Made by a program: the position numbers and the translations under genes. From JAWSVE01 sp033852115 (GTDB lineage Bacteria; Pseudomonadota; Gammaproteobacteria; Pseudomonadales; Cellvibrionaceae), in the NCBI GenBank assembly GCA_033852115.1, contig JAWSVE010000001.1:1-64000 (forward strand): 64,000 bases of DNA, read 5' to 3'. The notes under the pieces were generated by a model. The model saw only the letters and a program-made list of their open reading frames with translations. It did not search any database and was not told the origin of the DNA. The first letter of the stretch is position 1; each line of letters starts with the position of its first letter. Shown one piece after another: positions 52,467-61,682 of this stretch.

Positions 52467-52542
52467 TGGTGGGTGGTACAGGGATCGAACCTGTGACCCT
52501 CGCCTTGTAAGGGCGATGCTCTCCCAGCTGAGCTAACCACCC
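52467..52542 (-). tRNA. tRNA-Val (anticodon TAC)
   Basis: The minus strand gives a 76-base cloverleaf with acceptor GGGTGGT, T-loop GGTTCGATCCC, anticodon TAC in CTTACAA and encoded CCA. It forms an operon with tRNA-Asp, a common pair in gammaproteobacteria. Confidence 0.95.
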
Positions 52543-52801
52543 CCTGTCGAGAGCTGCGCATTCTACTCGAATTAAAAGGCATGTCAAACGTTTTTGGGGT
52601 AACTCTTTCAATTGGCACTATCTCATTGATAATTAGACAGTTTCTGGTCAAAAACACGTCAAAACTGGAGCAAAAATAGCCATTTTTAGTCGAGGTATCG
52701 GCTTTGCCCTGCTAACCGATTGGAAACGTCAATTATTCTGCTAATCGGGCCATTTAGGTCTACAATAGTGGGCACTTAATCAGCAGGATACTTTTGAACC
52801 C

Positions 52802-54406
52802 GTGCCGATCTCGCAACCGCCTACCTGCGCTGGACGCAGCGCAGCCAATACGCCTCGCCAAATGCGTGGAACACGCCAAGCCATTTGGTGTGTGCTAGCG
52901 ATTATCGGTTTCACGCCTATATCCCCCTGCTTTGCGCAATCTGACGGGTTGCTGGGGAATGACAATGTAATGCTAGGCGTCATCATTGCCCTATTGATCA
53001 TCCAGTCTATCTTAATAGCCGGTTTGCAACGCAGCCGCCTCAAAAATAAACAAGCCAAAGAAAAACTCGCCAAGTCTCAAAAGGCATCAGAAGAGCGCGT
53101 TGTCGAGCGCACCAACAAGCTCCGAGCAATCAACAACCAGCTCTACGAAGAAATCGCCAAGCACGAAATCACCGAGGAATTGTTACAGGAGACACAGGAT
53201 TACCTGCAAAGTATGGTGAACTCTATGCCTTCTGTACTGATCGGCTTAACGCGAGAAGGCACGATTACGCAATGGAATGCCGCTGCCGACCAAGCCACTG
53301 GGATTAATTCGAGAGACGCTCTAGGTAGATCCATTGAGGATGTTTCCCCAACGATCAACATTGATTTGCAAATGGTGCGCAATGCGATTGACCAGGGCAT
53401 ATCGCAAACAAAAGAAGGGATTCAACAGCGCGATAATCAAGGCCAGGTAAATTATACCGACCTGACTATTTATCCTCTTTTATCTGGGGAAGTCAGTGGC
53501 GCTGTAGTGCGTATAGACGATGTGACTATGCGTGTTAAGTTTGAAAATATGATGATTCAAAATGAAAAGATGATGAGTCTGGGAGAGCTAGCGGCTGGAA
53601 TGGCTCATGAAATTAATAACCCTCTCAGTGCGATTTTGCACGGTGTACAAAATATAGTAAGAAGGACCTCGGCCGACATTCCCGCCAACACCGATGCGGC
53701 TTCCCACAGTGGCTTTACCTTAGCGCAGCTTCAAACGTATTTTGAGGCGCGAGGAATTAATAAATTTTTAGACGGGATTCGAGACGCTGGCGAACGTTCC
53801 GCTCATATCGTTACGAATATGCTGGAATTTTCTCGAGCGAGTAGCCTTAAACACCGCTTAGTGAATATCCGCGAACTTATTGAGCATAGCTTGGAGCTTT
53901 CAGATAATCATTTTTACATGAACCTTGCTAGCGGCAATCGAAAGATTGAAGTCATCAAACAATTTTCTGACAACCTTCCTCGTGTCCCCTGCTCCGCGGC
54001 CGAAATTCAGCAAGTGATTTTGAACATTCTACGTAATTCAGCCCAAGCCCTCGAGAGTGATCCCGAAATAGCAACGAAGGTTCCCACCATTACGTTAACC
54101 CTCGACCAACTCGATGACAATATCGTGATATCTATTAGCGACAACGGTTCGGGAATGAATGAAATCACCAAGCGACATCTCTTCGAGCCATTTTTTACAA
54201 CCAAGGATGTCGGAAAAGGGACGGGCTTAGGGTTGTCTGTGTCGTATTTTATCATCGCGGAACACCACGATGGAAAAATTGAAGTCGAGTCGGAACTATC
54301 TAAAGGTACTACCTTTAAAATCACACTCCCCATCAATGAAGCGGATCATTCACAGTTTGCTGAAGGTCATAACAACTCGGCTGTAGAGTCTAGCGATACT
54401 ATTTAA
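52802..54406 (+). CDS. Orphan sensor histidine kinase with PAS domain
   Basis: A 534-residue membrane kinase. An N-terminal hydrophobic segment (about 22-45, possibly a signal anchor) is followed by a second helix near residues 57-76, a coiled coil, a PAS domain (about 118-235), a HisKA domain with the phospho-His in MAHEINNPL and an HATPase domain (NILRNSAQAL, DNGSGMNE, FFTTKDVGKGTGLGLSV). No response regulator is adjacent. The start is GTG; an internal ATG at 52862 would also leave the anchor. The sensed signal is unknown. Confidence 0.93.
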   Translation: MPISQPPTCAGRSAANTPRQMRGTRQAIWCVLAIIGFTPISPCFAQSDGLLGNDNVMLGVIIALLIIQSILIAGLQRSRLKNKQAKEKLAKSQKASEERVVERTNKLRAINNQLYEEIAKHEITEELLQETQDYLQSMVNSMPSVLIGLTREGTITQWNAAADQATGINSRDALGRSIEDVSPTINIDLQMVRNAIDQGISQTKEGIQQRDNQGQVNYTDLTIYPLLSGEVSGAVVRIDDVTMRVKFENMMIQNEKMMSLGELAAGMAHEINNPLSAILHGVQNIVRRTSADIPANTDAASHSGFTLAQLQTYFEARGINKFLDGIRDAGERSAHIVTNMLEFSRASSLKHRLVNIRELIEHSLELSDNHFYMNLASGNRKIEVIKQFSDNLPRVPCSAAEIQQVILNILRNSAQALESDPEIATKVPTITLTLDQLDDNIVISISDNGSGMNEITKRHLFEPFFTTKDVGKGTGLGLSVSYFIIAEHHDGKIEVESELSKGTTFKITLPINEADHSQFAEGHNNSAVESSDTI

Positions 54407-54412
54407 TCGCCA

Positions 54413-56788
54413 TCATTTAATTACCGTCCTGGTCGCTTCGTATAATTCACTCGCATTTCCGCTTGAGATATTGAGGCCTTGGATCGATTGCCGACGTTTT
54501 TCAGTCGGCGACGCTAATTGATCGGCTTGCTTAGGCTTCTCATATTTAGCCGCTAAGCGTCGTGAAAAATCTAACATATCACTTGGTTTACCGGCATCGC
54601 CCAACGCGTAATTACAGACCCCATCAGGAAAGGTTGTTTGCAATTCCTCTAGATAAGGTTGCATATTCACTTTGCCGTATACGCCTGAATTCATCGCGAC
54701 GCTCACGGGTTGCAAATGGCATTTAAACACGTCACTTGTAATCGGCCCGCCTGCGACTTCGCGCGATGTTTTGTAGCGGGGATACACTTGCATACAGCGT
54801 CCCTTCGGACGATTATTCCAGTCACCATCCCATACGGTTCGCCCAGCAGCAATCACTTCGCCGGTTTCATCAAAACACCTGTCACTTGCGGACATCGGTT
54901 TATTCGCAATGACACCAGCATCAGGGTTGCGCTTTAAGTTAGTCATCCATTCATCGATACTTTTAAATGCTTGCGGTTGCGGATTAAAGTCTTTATGTGC
55001 CATCCAAATCGCCTGGTTGTCGGCATAGCCCTGGCCTGCCTTTAAACGGAGCCTGGCTGAAAATGAGGCTGTTGCATGATGCATATCCAGCTCACCATCG
55101 AGATAATGTCGAACATCAAGAATAGGAATATCTGCATAACCTATAAAAACGTGACCGCTGCGGTACGCACCCGCAATAGCCTCCACGTTACCTTTGGTTC
55201 GTTGCGCAGGGGTTTCACCGCCATCGCCGCTATGATGCATGTTATGGTGACTCCAGAAGGATAAGTCGACAGGAAACATCGACCCGGCTAAGAGCCATAA
55301 TTTTTCTTGCTGCATGTTCTCCGGTTCTTTCCAGCCACCCACATGAGTATTAAGGTGAAGAAAATCTTCCGGCGTTAATCGCCCCTCTTTTAATGCTTCC
55401 AGCCCATACTGAACGCCAACGTTGTCCCACGTGCTATTGGCGTAGCCATTCTGATTGACACCATAAAAGTGTTTTAAGTCATCCCAGTGGGTCCATTTCA
55501 CGCGGCTCGATATCGGTTCCGCAAAACTTTTATGGAAGTGAACAAAGTTTGGATTATGAACTAGTGGGGTCAACCCTCGCCAACCGCGAATACACTCACT
55601 CGCGCCGTCTTCAAATCTTGGCATTCGTCCCTGAAGCAACCCAGCCCATGCCATCACTTGATTAAAGCGGTTTTTCGCAGTGGAATCGGCATTCATACCT
55701 TCGACTAGACTACGGTTTTCCCACTGTTGCCAACGAGGATCGCTGCCATCCGTGACATCGAAATAATATTCCAACGGCTCGCAATCCATCACATGAATAG
55801 TTTGTGTCACCATGTCTGGATAGGCATACAAGGCAATTGCCGCATCTAAAATATTGGGGTTATTTTGGGCAATGATATATTGTTGGATGGCGCCACCAGA
55901 ACCGCCAACCCCGACGGTGTACAGCGGCTCTCCATACAGCGACACAAATTGTCGTTTCACCCGTGCCGCCGTATCTTCGGCAAGCCACAAATTGTAGTGA
56001 TTACTGGTTTGATTCGCGCTGGAATACACCACAGCATAACCCTGCTTAATTTCTTCAAAGCGACGCTTTAACACATCATTGGGGCGAATTTTTCCTTGGC
56101 GCTTTCCTATGCCCACACCACCGCGAAATTGATAAATGAGTTTTTTATTCCATCGGCTACCCGTGGGTCGTTCAATTGATTCGTTGGGGTCTGCAAGCAC
56201 AGCCATAATATAATGAAAACGATTAATGGTTCCTGATTCAACTCTCACAATGGCATCAACCCACTCGCCGTTGATTATCACCTGCTCGATATCGTTGTCA
56301 GCCTCTTCTATTGGATAAAACCGATCTGTACCTTTTTTGTTATACAAATAGCTGGCCTCTGTCGCATGCAAGCAATCCTTGCTATAGCCGACGACCTTAA
56401 GCTCTTCAGCATCCAATGATTCAAATACCGGCACACCAATACCATCAACATTGTCTATTATGGGTTGAGCATTGGTATGCCGATTATTACCACATAAAAA
56501 TGGGTATTGGTTCGTTCCGGCAAACAATGGTTCTACCGGGCCTACTTCACCCAGCTCGATAGGAAAGCTGAAGGTTTCTTCAGGGCGACCACTTAAACGC
56601 GGGTGCGTTTTTTGATAGGCGGGAAGATAACTCGCAGTTAAACTGCCCTCTGGCACACCCACAACAGATGCCACTGGGGCCTCGGGAATTAGATTAATTT
56701 TTTCTTCTAGTATTTGAATAAATATTGCAAAACCAACAAACAAAACGCACATGAAGCAAAGAACCAGCTTCGCCATCAATCTTGTCAC
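54413..56788 (-). CDS. DUF6351-family large exported hydrolase
   Basis: A 791-residue protein with an N-terminal hydrophobic segment (about 7-27) that is either a signal peptide or an anchor. The nucleophile Ser of an alpha/beta hydrolase is in GVGGSGGAIQQYI. The long C-terminal part has HLNTHVGGWKEP, FWSHHNMHHSGDGG and many aromatic residues. It matches what I know of the DUF6351 (tannase-like) proteins. The substrate is unknown. The start is GTG at 56788 with GAGGTGA before it, or ATG four codons later. Confidence 0.75.
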   Translation of the reverse strand: MTRLMAKLVLCFMCVLFVGFAIFIQILEEKINLIPEAPVASVVGVPEGSLTASYLPAYQKTHPRLSGRPEETFSFPIELGEVGPVEPLFAGTNQYPFLCGNNRHTNAQPIIDNVDGIGVPVFESLDAEELKVVGYSKDCLHATEASYLYNKKGTDRFYPIEEADNDIEQVIINGEWVDAIVRVESGTINRFHYIMAVLADPNESIERPTGSRWNKKLIYQFRGGVGIGKRQGKIRPNDVLKRRFEEIKQGYAVVYSSANQTSNHYNLWLAEDTAARVKRQFVSLYGEPLYTVGVGGSGGAIQQYIIAQNNPNILDAAIALYAYPDMVTQTIHVMDCEPLEYYFDVTDGSDPRWQQWENRSLVEGMNADSTAKNRFNQVMAWAGLLQGRMPRFEDGASECIRGWRGLTPLVHNPNFVHFHKSFAEPISSRVKWTHWDDLKHFYGVNQNGYANSTWDNVGVQYGLEALKEGRLTPEDFLHLNTHVGGWKEPENMQQEKLWLLAGSMFPVDLSFWSHHNMHHSGDGGETPAQRTKGNVEAIAGAYRSGHVFIGYADIPILDVRHYLDGELDMHHATASFSARLRLKAGQGYADNQAIWMAHKDFNPQPQAFKSIDEWMTNLKRNPDAGVIANKPMSASDRCFDETGEVIAAGRTVWDGDWNNRPKGRCMQVYPRYKTSREVAGGPITSDVFKCHLQPVSVAMNSGVYGKVNMQPYLEELQTTFPDGVCNYALGDAGKPSDMLDFSRRLAAKYEKPKQADQLASPTEKRRQSIQGLNISSGNASELYEATRTVIK

Positions 56789-57129
56789 AGCTCACCTCAC
56801 TTAACGCTCGGTTTCGAACAGATTTTTAGTATCTTTAATGTTTTACATCAACGTGGAGCTATCCCATAAGTACTACAGGAATTATAGGAGGTGAATTTAA
56901 GGGGTGCCGAAAAGACGCGTTGAGAATGAGGCTAATGTATGTGTTAACGGATAGTTGCTAAGACAACTAGGTTGTCTCAAGCTATCAAGATTCCTCAGTT
57001 AGAAAAAGCAACACCTGTACTTAGAACTTTAAGGTTTTTTGACTTAATATTCGCGAGCAAAATAATCTTTAAAAGCAAGTGCAGTGCGACTCCTCTGGAG
57101 TAAAAAACGTGGGCCCGCCAAGCGGTTTC
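56789..57129. other. Non-coding interval
   Basis: I see no gene here. A GGAGG-like sequence at 56887-56892 is not followed by a start codon in an open frame. The region should contain the promoter of the DUF6351 gene. Confidence 0.4.
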
Positions 57130-57534
57130 TTAAGCCATGTGGACAATAATGCGGCGCTGATGAGACCCATGGCGATGCTCCCAAAGGAAAATTCCTTGCC
57201 ACGTACCGAGGGCGATTTGCCCATCAATAATAGGAATACTTAACGAGGTGGCAGTTAGTGTAGCCTTTATATGGGCGGGCATATCATCAGCGCCCTCCAT
57301 CGTATGGGTATAAAGTGGGTCATTTTCAGGGACTAAACGATTCAACCAGCTTTCCAGATCATTTTTTGCACTAGGATCACAGTTCTCTTGAATTAGTAAG
57401 CTTGCCGAGGTGTGCTGTATGTATAACGTCACTAGCCCTTCCGCTAAATCAGCTTTCGAAACCGCCGAGGATACCTTCGCGGTAACATCATGTAAGCCCT
57501 GTCCTCTCGTCGAGACGCTGACCTGTGTAATCAT
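57130..57534 (-). CDS. YjbQ/UPF0047 family protein
   Basis: A 134-residue protein with the family signature: LVTLYIQHTSASLLIQENCDPSAKNDLE, HTMEGADDMPAHIKATL, LGTWQGIFLWEHR, with conserved His and Glu. Members have been linked to weak thiamine phosphate synthase activity, but the real role is unsettled. Length is normal. Confidence 0.93.
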   Translation of the reverse strand: MITQVSVSTRGQGLHDVTAKVSSAVSKADLAEGLVTLYIQHTSASLLIQENCDPSAKNDLESWLNRLVPENDPLYTHTMEGADDMPAHIKATLTATSLSIPIIDGQIALGTWQGIFLWEHRHGSHQRRIIVHMA

Positions 57535-57681
57535 TTTAAATCCTCAAAATTTCTAGGCTCGCAACCCTAATCTAAAAACCAGCCAATAAAGATCATGATA
57601 CAATGCGCGGCTATTTTTTACTCTAACCGCTACTTTTTAGCTGCTACTATTTAGCTCCTCTTTTTTCAGGAACCAACCCGT

Positions 57682-58800
57682 ATGATTGCCGTTGCGCCAA
57701 ACCCCGCCGATTACGACAAACAATTTGCGCAAAAGCAAGATAAAGTCCGCGAATTACTTGCCCCTTTTTTGCCTAACTCTCAGTCAGATGAGATTGAAGC
57801 ATTTGCTTCACCTGCATTACATTTTCGCATGCGCGCGGAATTTAAAATATGGCATCAAGACGACCGTTCACACTATGCAGTTTACGACCAAGGTGCAGGC
57901 AACCCTCCCACCTGCATCGATACGTTCCCCATCGCGGGCCTAGCCATCAATAAACTGATGCCGGATTTGATCAAAGCAATCGAACGAAACCCGCTATTGC
58001 GGCAGCGACTCTTTCAGGTTGAATTTTTATCGACACTAGCGGGCGATATGCTTGTAACACTGGTGTATCACAAGCCTTTAACTGATGAGTGGGAGGCCGA
58101 TGCCCGAAACCTCTCGGAACAGTTGAGCATCAATATCATTGGCCGCAGCCGCAAACAGAAACGCGTGCTAGATAAAGACTTTGTCAACGAAACATTCGAC
58201 ATCAACGGCCAGCCCTTTCACTACAAACAGTTAGAGGGTTGCTTCTCACAGCCAAACGGCCCTGTGTGTGAAAAAATGTTGTACTGGGCAAGTGATTGCG
58301 TGCTAAACAGCCCAATTTCTCAAGACAAACAAAGCGATATGCTGGAGCTGTATTGCGGCAATGGCAATTTCACTCTGCCACTTTCACGCGCTTTCAAACA
58401 GGTACTAGGCACAGAAATCTCGAAACCGTTAACGGCCGCAGCGACCGAGAACTGCCAACGTAACGAGATCGATAACATTACCTTTGCACGCATGTCCGCC
58501 GAAGATATGTCAGCAGCTATCGCTGGGGTCAGACCCTTTAGGCGTTTGTCACATGTAAATCTAGCGGATTATCAATTTTCGACGATTTTTGTCGACCCGC
58601 CACGCGCCGGGCTTGATGATGCCACGGTTGAACTCGTGAAAGGCTTCGAGCAAATTTTGTATATCTCCTGCAACCCGAATACCTTAGCGGACAACCTCAA
58701 AGAATTAACCAAGACTCATCAAATAGAACGCGCTGCGTTTTTTGATCAATTCCCGTATACCGATCATATGGAAGCGGGTGTACTGTTGTCGAGGCGGTAG
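57682..58800 (+). CDS. trmA: tRNA (uracil-5-)-methyltransferase
   Basis: TrmA methylates U54 of tRNA to ribothymidine using SAM. The 372-residue protein has LYCGNGNFTLPLS (SAM motif I), DPPRAGLDD, the catalytic Cys in LYISCNPNTLADNL and the late Glu in DHMEAGVLL. The length is normal; it lacks the TRAM domain of RlmCD-type enzymes. Confidence 0.96.
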   Translation: MIAVAPNPADYDKQFAQKQDKVRELLAPFLPNSQSDEIEAFASPALHFRMRAEFKIWHQDDRSHYAVYDQGAGNPPTCIDTFPIAGLAINKLMPDLIKAIERNPLLRQRLFQVEFLSTLAGDMLVTLVYHKPLTDEWEADARNLSEQLSINIIGRSRKQKRVLDKDFVNETFDINGQPFHYKQLEGCFSQPNGPVCEKMLYWASDCVLNSPISQDKQSDMLELYCGNGNFTLPLSRAFKQVLGTEISKPLTAAATENCQRNEIDNITFARMSAEDMSAAIAGVRPFRRLSHVNLADYQFSTIFVDPPRAGLDDATVELVKGFEQILYISCNPNTLADNLKELTKTHQIERAAFFDQFPYTDHMEAGVLLSRR

Positions 58801-58850
58801 TCACGACAACACGTCAATAAACTAGGTCAATCAATAAACTGGGCAAAAAT

Positions 58851-60314
58851 TTATTCTTCTTGTGCTTCAGTGGTTTTGGCTTCATCAGGATCAATTTCAC
58901 TCGCTGACTCTTCCTCGTGAAACTCCACCAGGTGGCCATCCGCTGGATCGATGTGCTTGAGCTGCCGTTTTGTTTTTGCACCCAGCTTTTCTAGATCTTG
59001 AATACGCTTGTACAAGTTACCACGGCCACTCTGTAGGCGTTTTTGAGTTTTGTCGTAGGCTTCTTGCGTTTTACCAATACTCTGGCCAAGTTCTTCTAGC
59101 GAGTCGACTACCAAGGAGAATTGATCGTGCAACCCACCCGCCATATTGGCGATCTTTTCGGCATTGCGGTTTTGTTTTTCGTAACGCCAAATATTTTCCA
59201 CGGTACGCAATGTGGCCAACAAGGTAGTCGGGCTAACCAACACAATCTGCTTATCGTACGCATATTGGAATATTCCCGGCTCTTGCTCTAGGGCCACCAT
59301 AAACGCCGCTTCAATCGGGATGAAGATAAACACGAAATCCAGCGTACGGATATTATCGAGGCTTTCGTAGTTTTTCTTACTTAATCCATCGATATGTGCT
59401 TTAAGCGAACTGACATGGCCTTTTAATGCGGCCGCTCGTTCTTCATCATTCTCGCTATTAATATAGGTTTCGTAGCTAAGTAGCGAGACTTTCGCGTCAA
59501 TCACGATATCTTTATTTTCGGGCAAACGAATAATGACATCGGGATTGCGGCGTTTTCCATCTTCGTCTTTGAGGCTGACTTGAGTCTCGTATTCCCTTCC
59601 CTTTTGCAAACCAGATTCTTCCAGCAGACGTTCGAGAATAACTTCACCCCAATTCCCTTGGGCCTTGTTATTGCCTTTTAATGCGGTTGCCAGGTTGACG
59701 GCATCTTCGCCTATTTTTTGTGTCTGCTTTTGTAGCTCGGTAATTTGGCCGATCAATTTATTACGTTCAGCATTTTCTTTGTGGTAGGCATCTTCGACTT
59801 GCCGTTTGAAGTCTTTAATTTGTTCTTTGAGCGGGTTGAGTGTGTTTTGCAGCGTCGTTTGGCTGGACTGCGTAAACTGGGACTGCTTCTTCTCGAAAAT
59901 ACTATTGGCGAGATTTTCAAACTCTTTAGTGAGTTGCTCTTTGGCATTTTTCAACAGCGACATCTGCTCGCCAAAATGACGCTGTTCTACTTCAAGTTGC
60001 GTTTTAAGGGTGGCGTTATCACGACCTAGTTGATGCACATCACGCTGGGATTCTTCGAGCTTTTGGCGAAGCTCGGCGAACTGCGCAATGGCCGCTTGAT
60101 CAGAGGCTATCTGTTTTTCTAACCGGTGAATTTCTTCTTTTAAAACCTGAGCCTGTGCGAGTTGGTCGTTCATTGCCGCCTGATGTTGGCTTGCGTGCTG
60201 ATTTAGGCGGCGCCCAAAGATAATCGATGTTATGACCGCGCCAAGGAGCCCCCCCGTCGCGACAGCTAAGGCTAAGATAATCAAAGGGTTTAGCGTGGAA
60301 ACGACGTCATTCAC
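58851..60314 (-). CDS. rmuC: DNA recombination protein RmuC
   Basis: A 487-residue protein with an N-terminal membrane helix (LIILALAVATGGLLGAVITSII), a long coiled coil (about 35-190) and a nuclease-like domain with NWGEVILERLLEESGL and VIDAKVSLLSYETY. RmuC limits inversions at short inverted repeats. It is divergent from the TPR-like gene. Confidence 0.95.
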   Translation of the reverse strand: MNDVVSTLNPLIILALAVATGGLLGAVITSIIFGRRLNQHASQHQAAMNDQLAQAQVLKEEIHRLEKQIASDQAAIAQFAELRQKLEESQRDVHQLGRDNATLKTQLEVEQRHFGEQMSLLKNAKEQLTKEFENLANSIFEKKQSQFTQSSQTTLQNTLNPLKEQIKDFKRQVEDAYHKENAERNKLIGQITELQKQTQKIGEDAVNLATALKGNNKAQGNWGEVILERLLEESGLQKGREYETQVSLKDEDGKRRNPDVIIRLPENKDIVIDAKVSLLSYETYINSENDEERAAALKGHVSSLKAHIDGLSKKNYESLDNIRTLDFVFIFIPIEAAFMVALEQEPGIFQYAYDKQIVLVSPTTLLATLRTVENIWRYEKQNRNAEKIANMAGGLHDQFSLVVDSLEELGQSIGKTQEAYDKTQKRLQSGRGNLYKRIQDLEKLGAKTKRQLKHIDPADGHLVEFHEEESASEIDPDEAKTTEAQEE

Positions 60315-60381
60315 TGGCTGGATTCACTCTGCGTTTATGTTAGGATTCTGCCCCACCGGGAAACAACAAAACGGCTTCATC

Positions 60382-60813
60382 ATGTCCCAACTTCTATCTC
60401 TTGACCCCAGCATTCAGCAGAAAATCAAAGACCTCTGTTTTGAAGGCTATCAACGCTACGATGAAGCGGATTACCCCCAGGCATTACGCCTATTCTATCA
60501 AGCTTGGCTGCTAGTGCCCAAACCCCAACCGCAATTTGAAGAAGCCGGTTGGATACTAACCGCAATTGGCGATGGCTACTTTCGCAACAAACAGTTCCAG
60601 CAAGGCACCGAAGCCCTTCGCTCTGCCTTAAAGTGCCCAAAAACTGACCGAAGTGCTTTTACCCATTTACGTTTGGGCCAATGTTTGTACGAACTAGGCA
60701 GCAACGAGGCCATAGAACAGTTGTCTGAAGCGTTTGCCATTGGTGGTGAAAAAACATTCATTAAAGAACCCGTGAAATATCGTCACCTCGTTAAGCCGGT
60801 TGCACGTGCCTAA
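60382..60813 (+). CDS. TPR-like protein
   Basis: A 143-residue protein with tetratricopeptide-like repeats (about 24-57, 60-90 and 95-130: GYQRYDEADYPQALRLFYQAW, AGWILTAIGDGYFRNKQFQQGTEALRSAL, LRLGQCLYELG). These serve protein-protein contact. The ATG at 60382 is preferred; the frame is open further into the rmuC promoter. It overlaps murI by eight bases. Confidence 0.7.
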   Translation: MSQLLSLDPSIQQKIKDLCFEGYQRYDEADYPQALRLFYQAWLLVPKPQPQFEEAGWILTAIGDGYFRNKQFQQGTEALRSALKCPKTDRSAFTHLRLGQCLYELGSNEAIEQLSEAFAIGGEKTFIKEPVKYRHLVKPVARA

Positions 60814-61636
60814 ATCGACTGCCGCGCAACCGCCGCATATCCTGGTCTTTGACTCTGGTGTCGGAGGGTTAAGTATTGTTGCCGATATTAGGCAAACTCT
60901 TCCCAACGTATCGATTACCTATGCATCTGACAATGCCTTTTTCCCCTACGGCATAAAAGAAGATGACTTGTTAATAGCGCGAGTCACAAGCGTTATTGAC
61001 GCGCTAAGTGCGAAATACACACCAGACATCATCGTCATCGCGTGCAATACCGCCAGCACCGTCGTGTTACCAAGCCTTAGAGCGACACATACACTGCCCA
61101 TTGTAGGCGTAGTACCTGCAATTAAGCCGGCTGCCGAACATAGCCAATCAAAGGTCATAGGCCTAATTGCCACTCCAGCGACTGTGAGGCGACGATACAC
61201 GCAAGAATTGATCGACAATTTTGCCAGTGATTGTGAAGTGCTTGCGTTGGGTAGCGGCGATTTAGTCACGGCCGCAGAGGCATTTTTACGCGGAGAACAA
61301 CCTAGTGCTGATAGCATTCAGGCCGCGCTGTCGCCTATTTTAACGCATCCATTACTGCCACAGCTTGATACCGTTGTGCTCGCCTGTACGCATTTCCCAC
61401 TGATTAAGGCTGAACTCTCGCAACATTTTGATCAACATGTGCAATGGTTAGATTCAGGCAAAGCCATCGCACGCCGCGTTGACTTTCTATTGCAAGAAGC
61501 CGGTTTTGAACATACGCCTTTAACTGCACCGACCTATCGAAGTGTATTCACAAAAGACAGCAACGACATTCATAGCCTGCACGATACACTTCGCCACCGG
61601 CTTTCCAGTAACATCGAGATTGTTAGCGTGGCATAA
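60806..61636 (+). CDS. murI: Glutamate racemase
   Basis: MurI makes D-glutamate for peptidoglycan. The 276-residue protein has FDSGVGGLSI, ASDNAFFPYG, the first catalytic Cys in ACNTAST and the second in LACTHFPLI. The start is probably GTG at 60806; a TTG at 60800 is possible. It overlaps the end of the TPR-like gene. Confidence 0.94.
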   Translation: MPKSTAAQPPHILVFDSGVGGLSIVADIRQTLPNVSITYASDNAFFPYGIKEDDLLIARVTSVIDALSAKYTPDIIVIACNTASTVVLPSLRATHTLPIVGVVPAIKPAAEHSQSKVIGLIATPATVRRRYTQELIDNFASDCEVLALGSGDLVTAAEAFLRGEQPSADSIQAALSPILTHPLLPQLDTVVLACTHFPLIKAELSQHFDQHVQWLDSGKAIARRVDFLLQEAGFEHTPLTAPTYRSVFTKDSNDIHSLHDTLRHRLSSNIEIVSVA

Positions 61637-61682
61637 TAATTCGTGGCCTCACCTCTGAATTCACTAGCCCTGGAACGATTTA

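Noticed and set aside
52173..52657. Minus-strand frames across tRNA-Asp and tRNA-Val
   Set aside because: They read through tRNA genes and terminators and have no ribosome site or family features.
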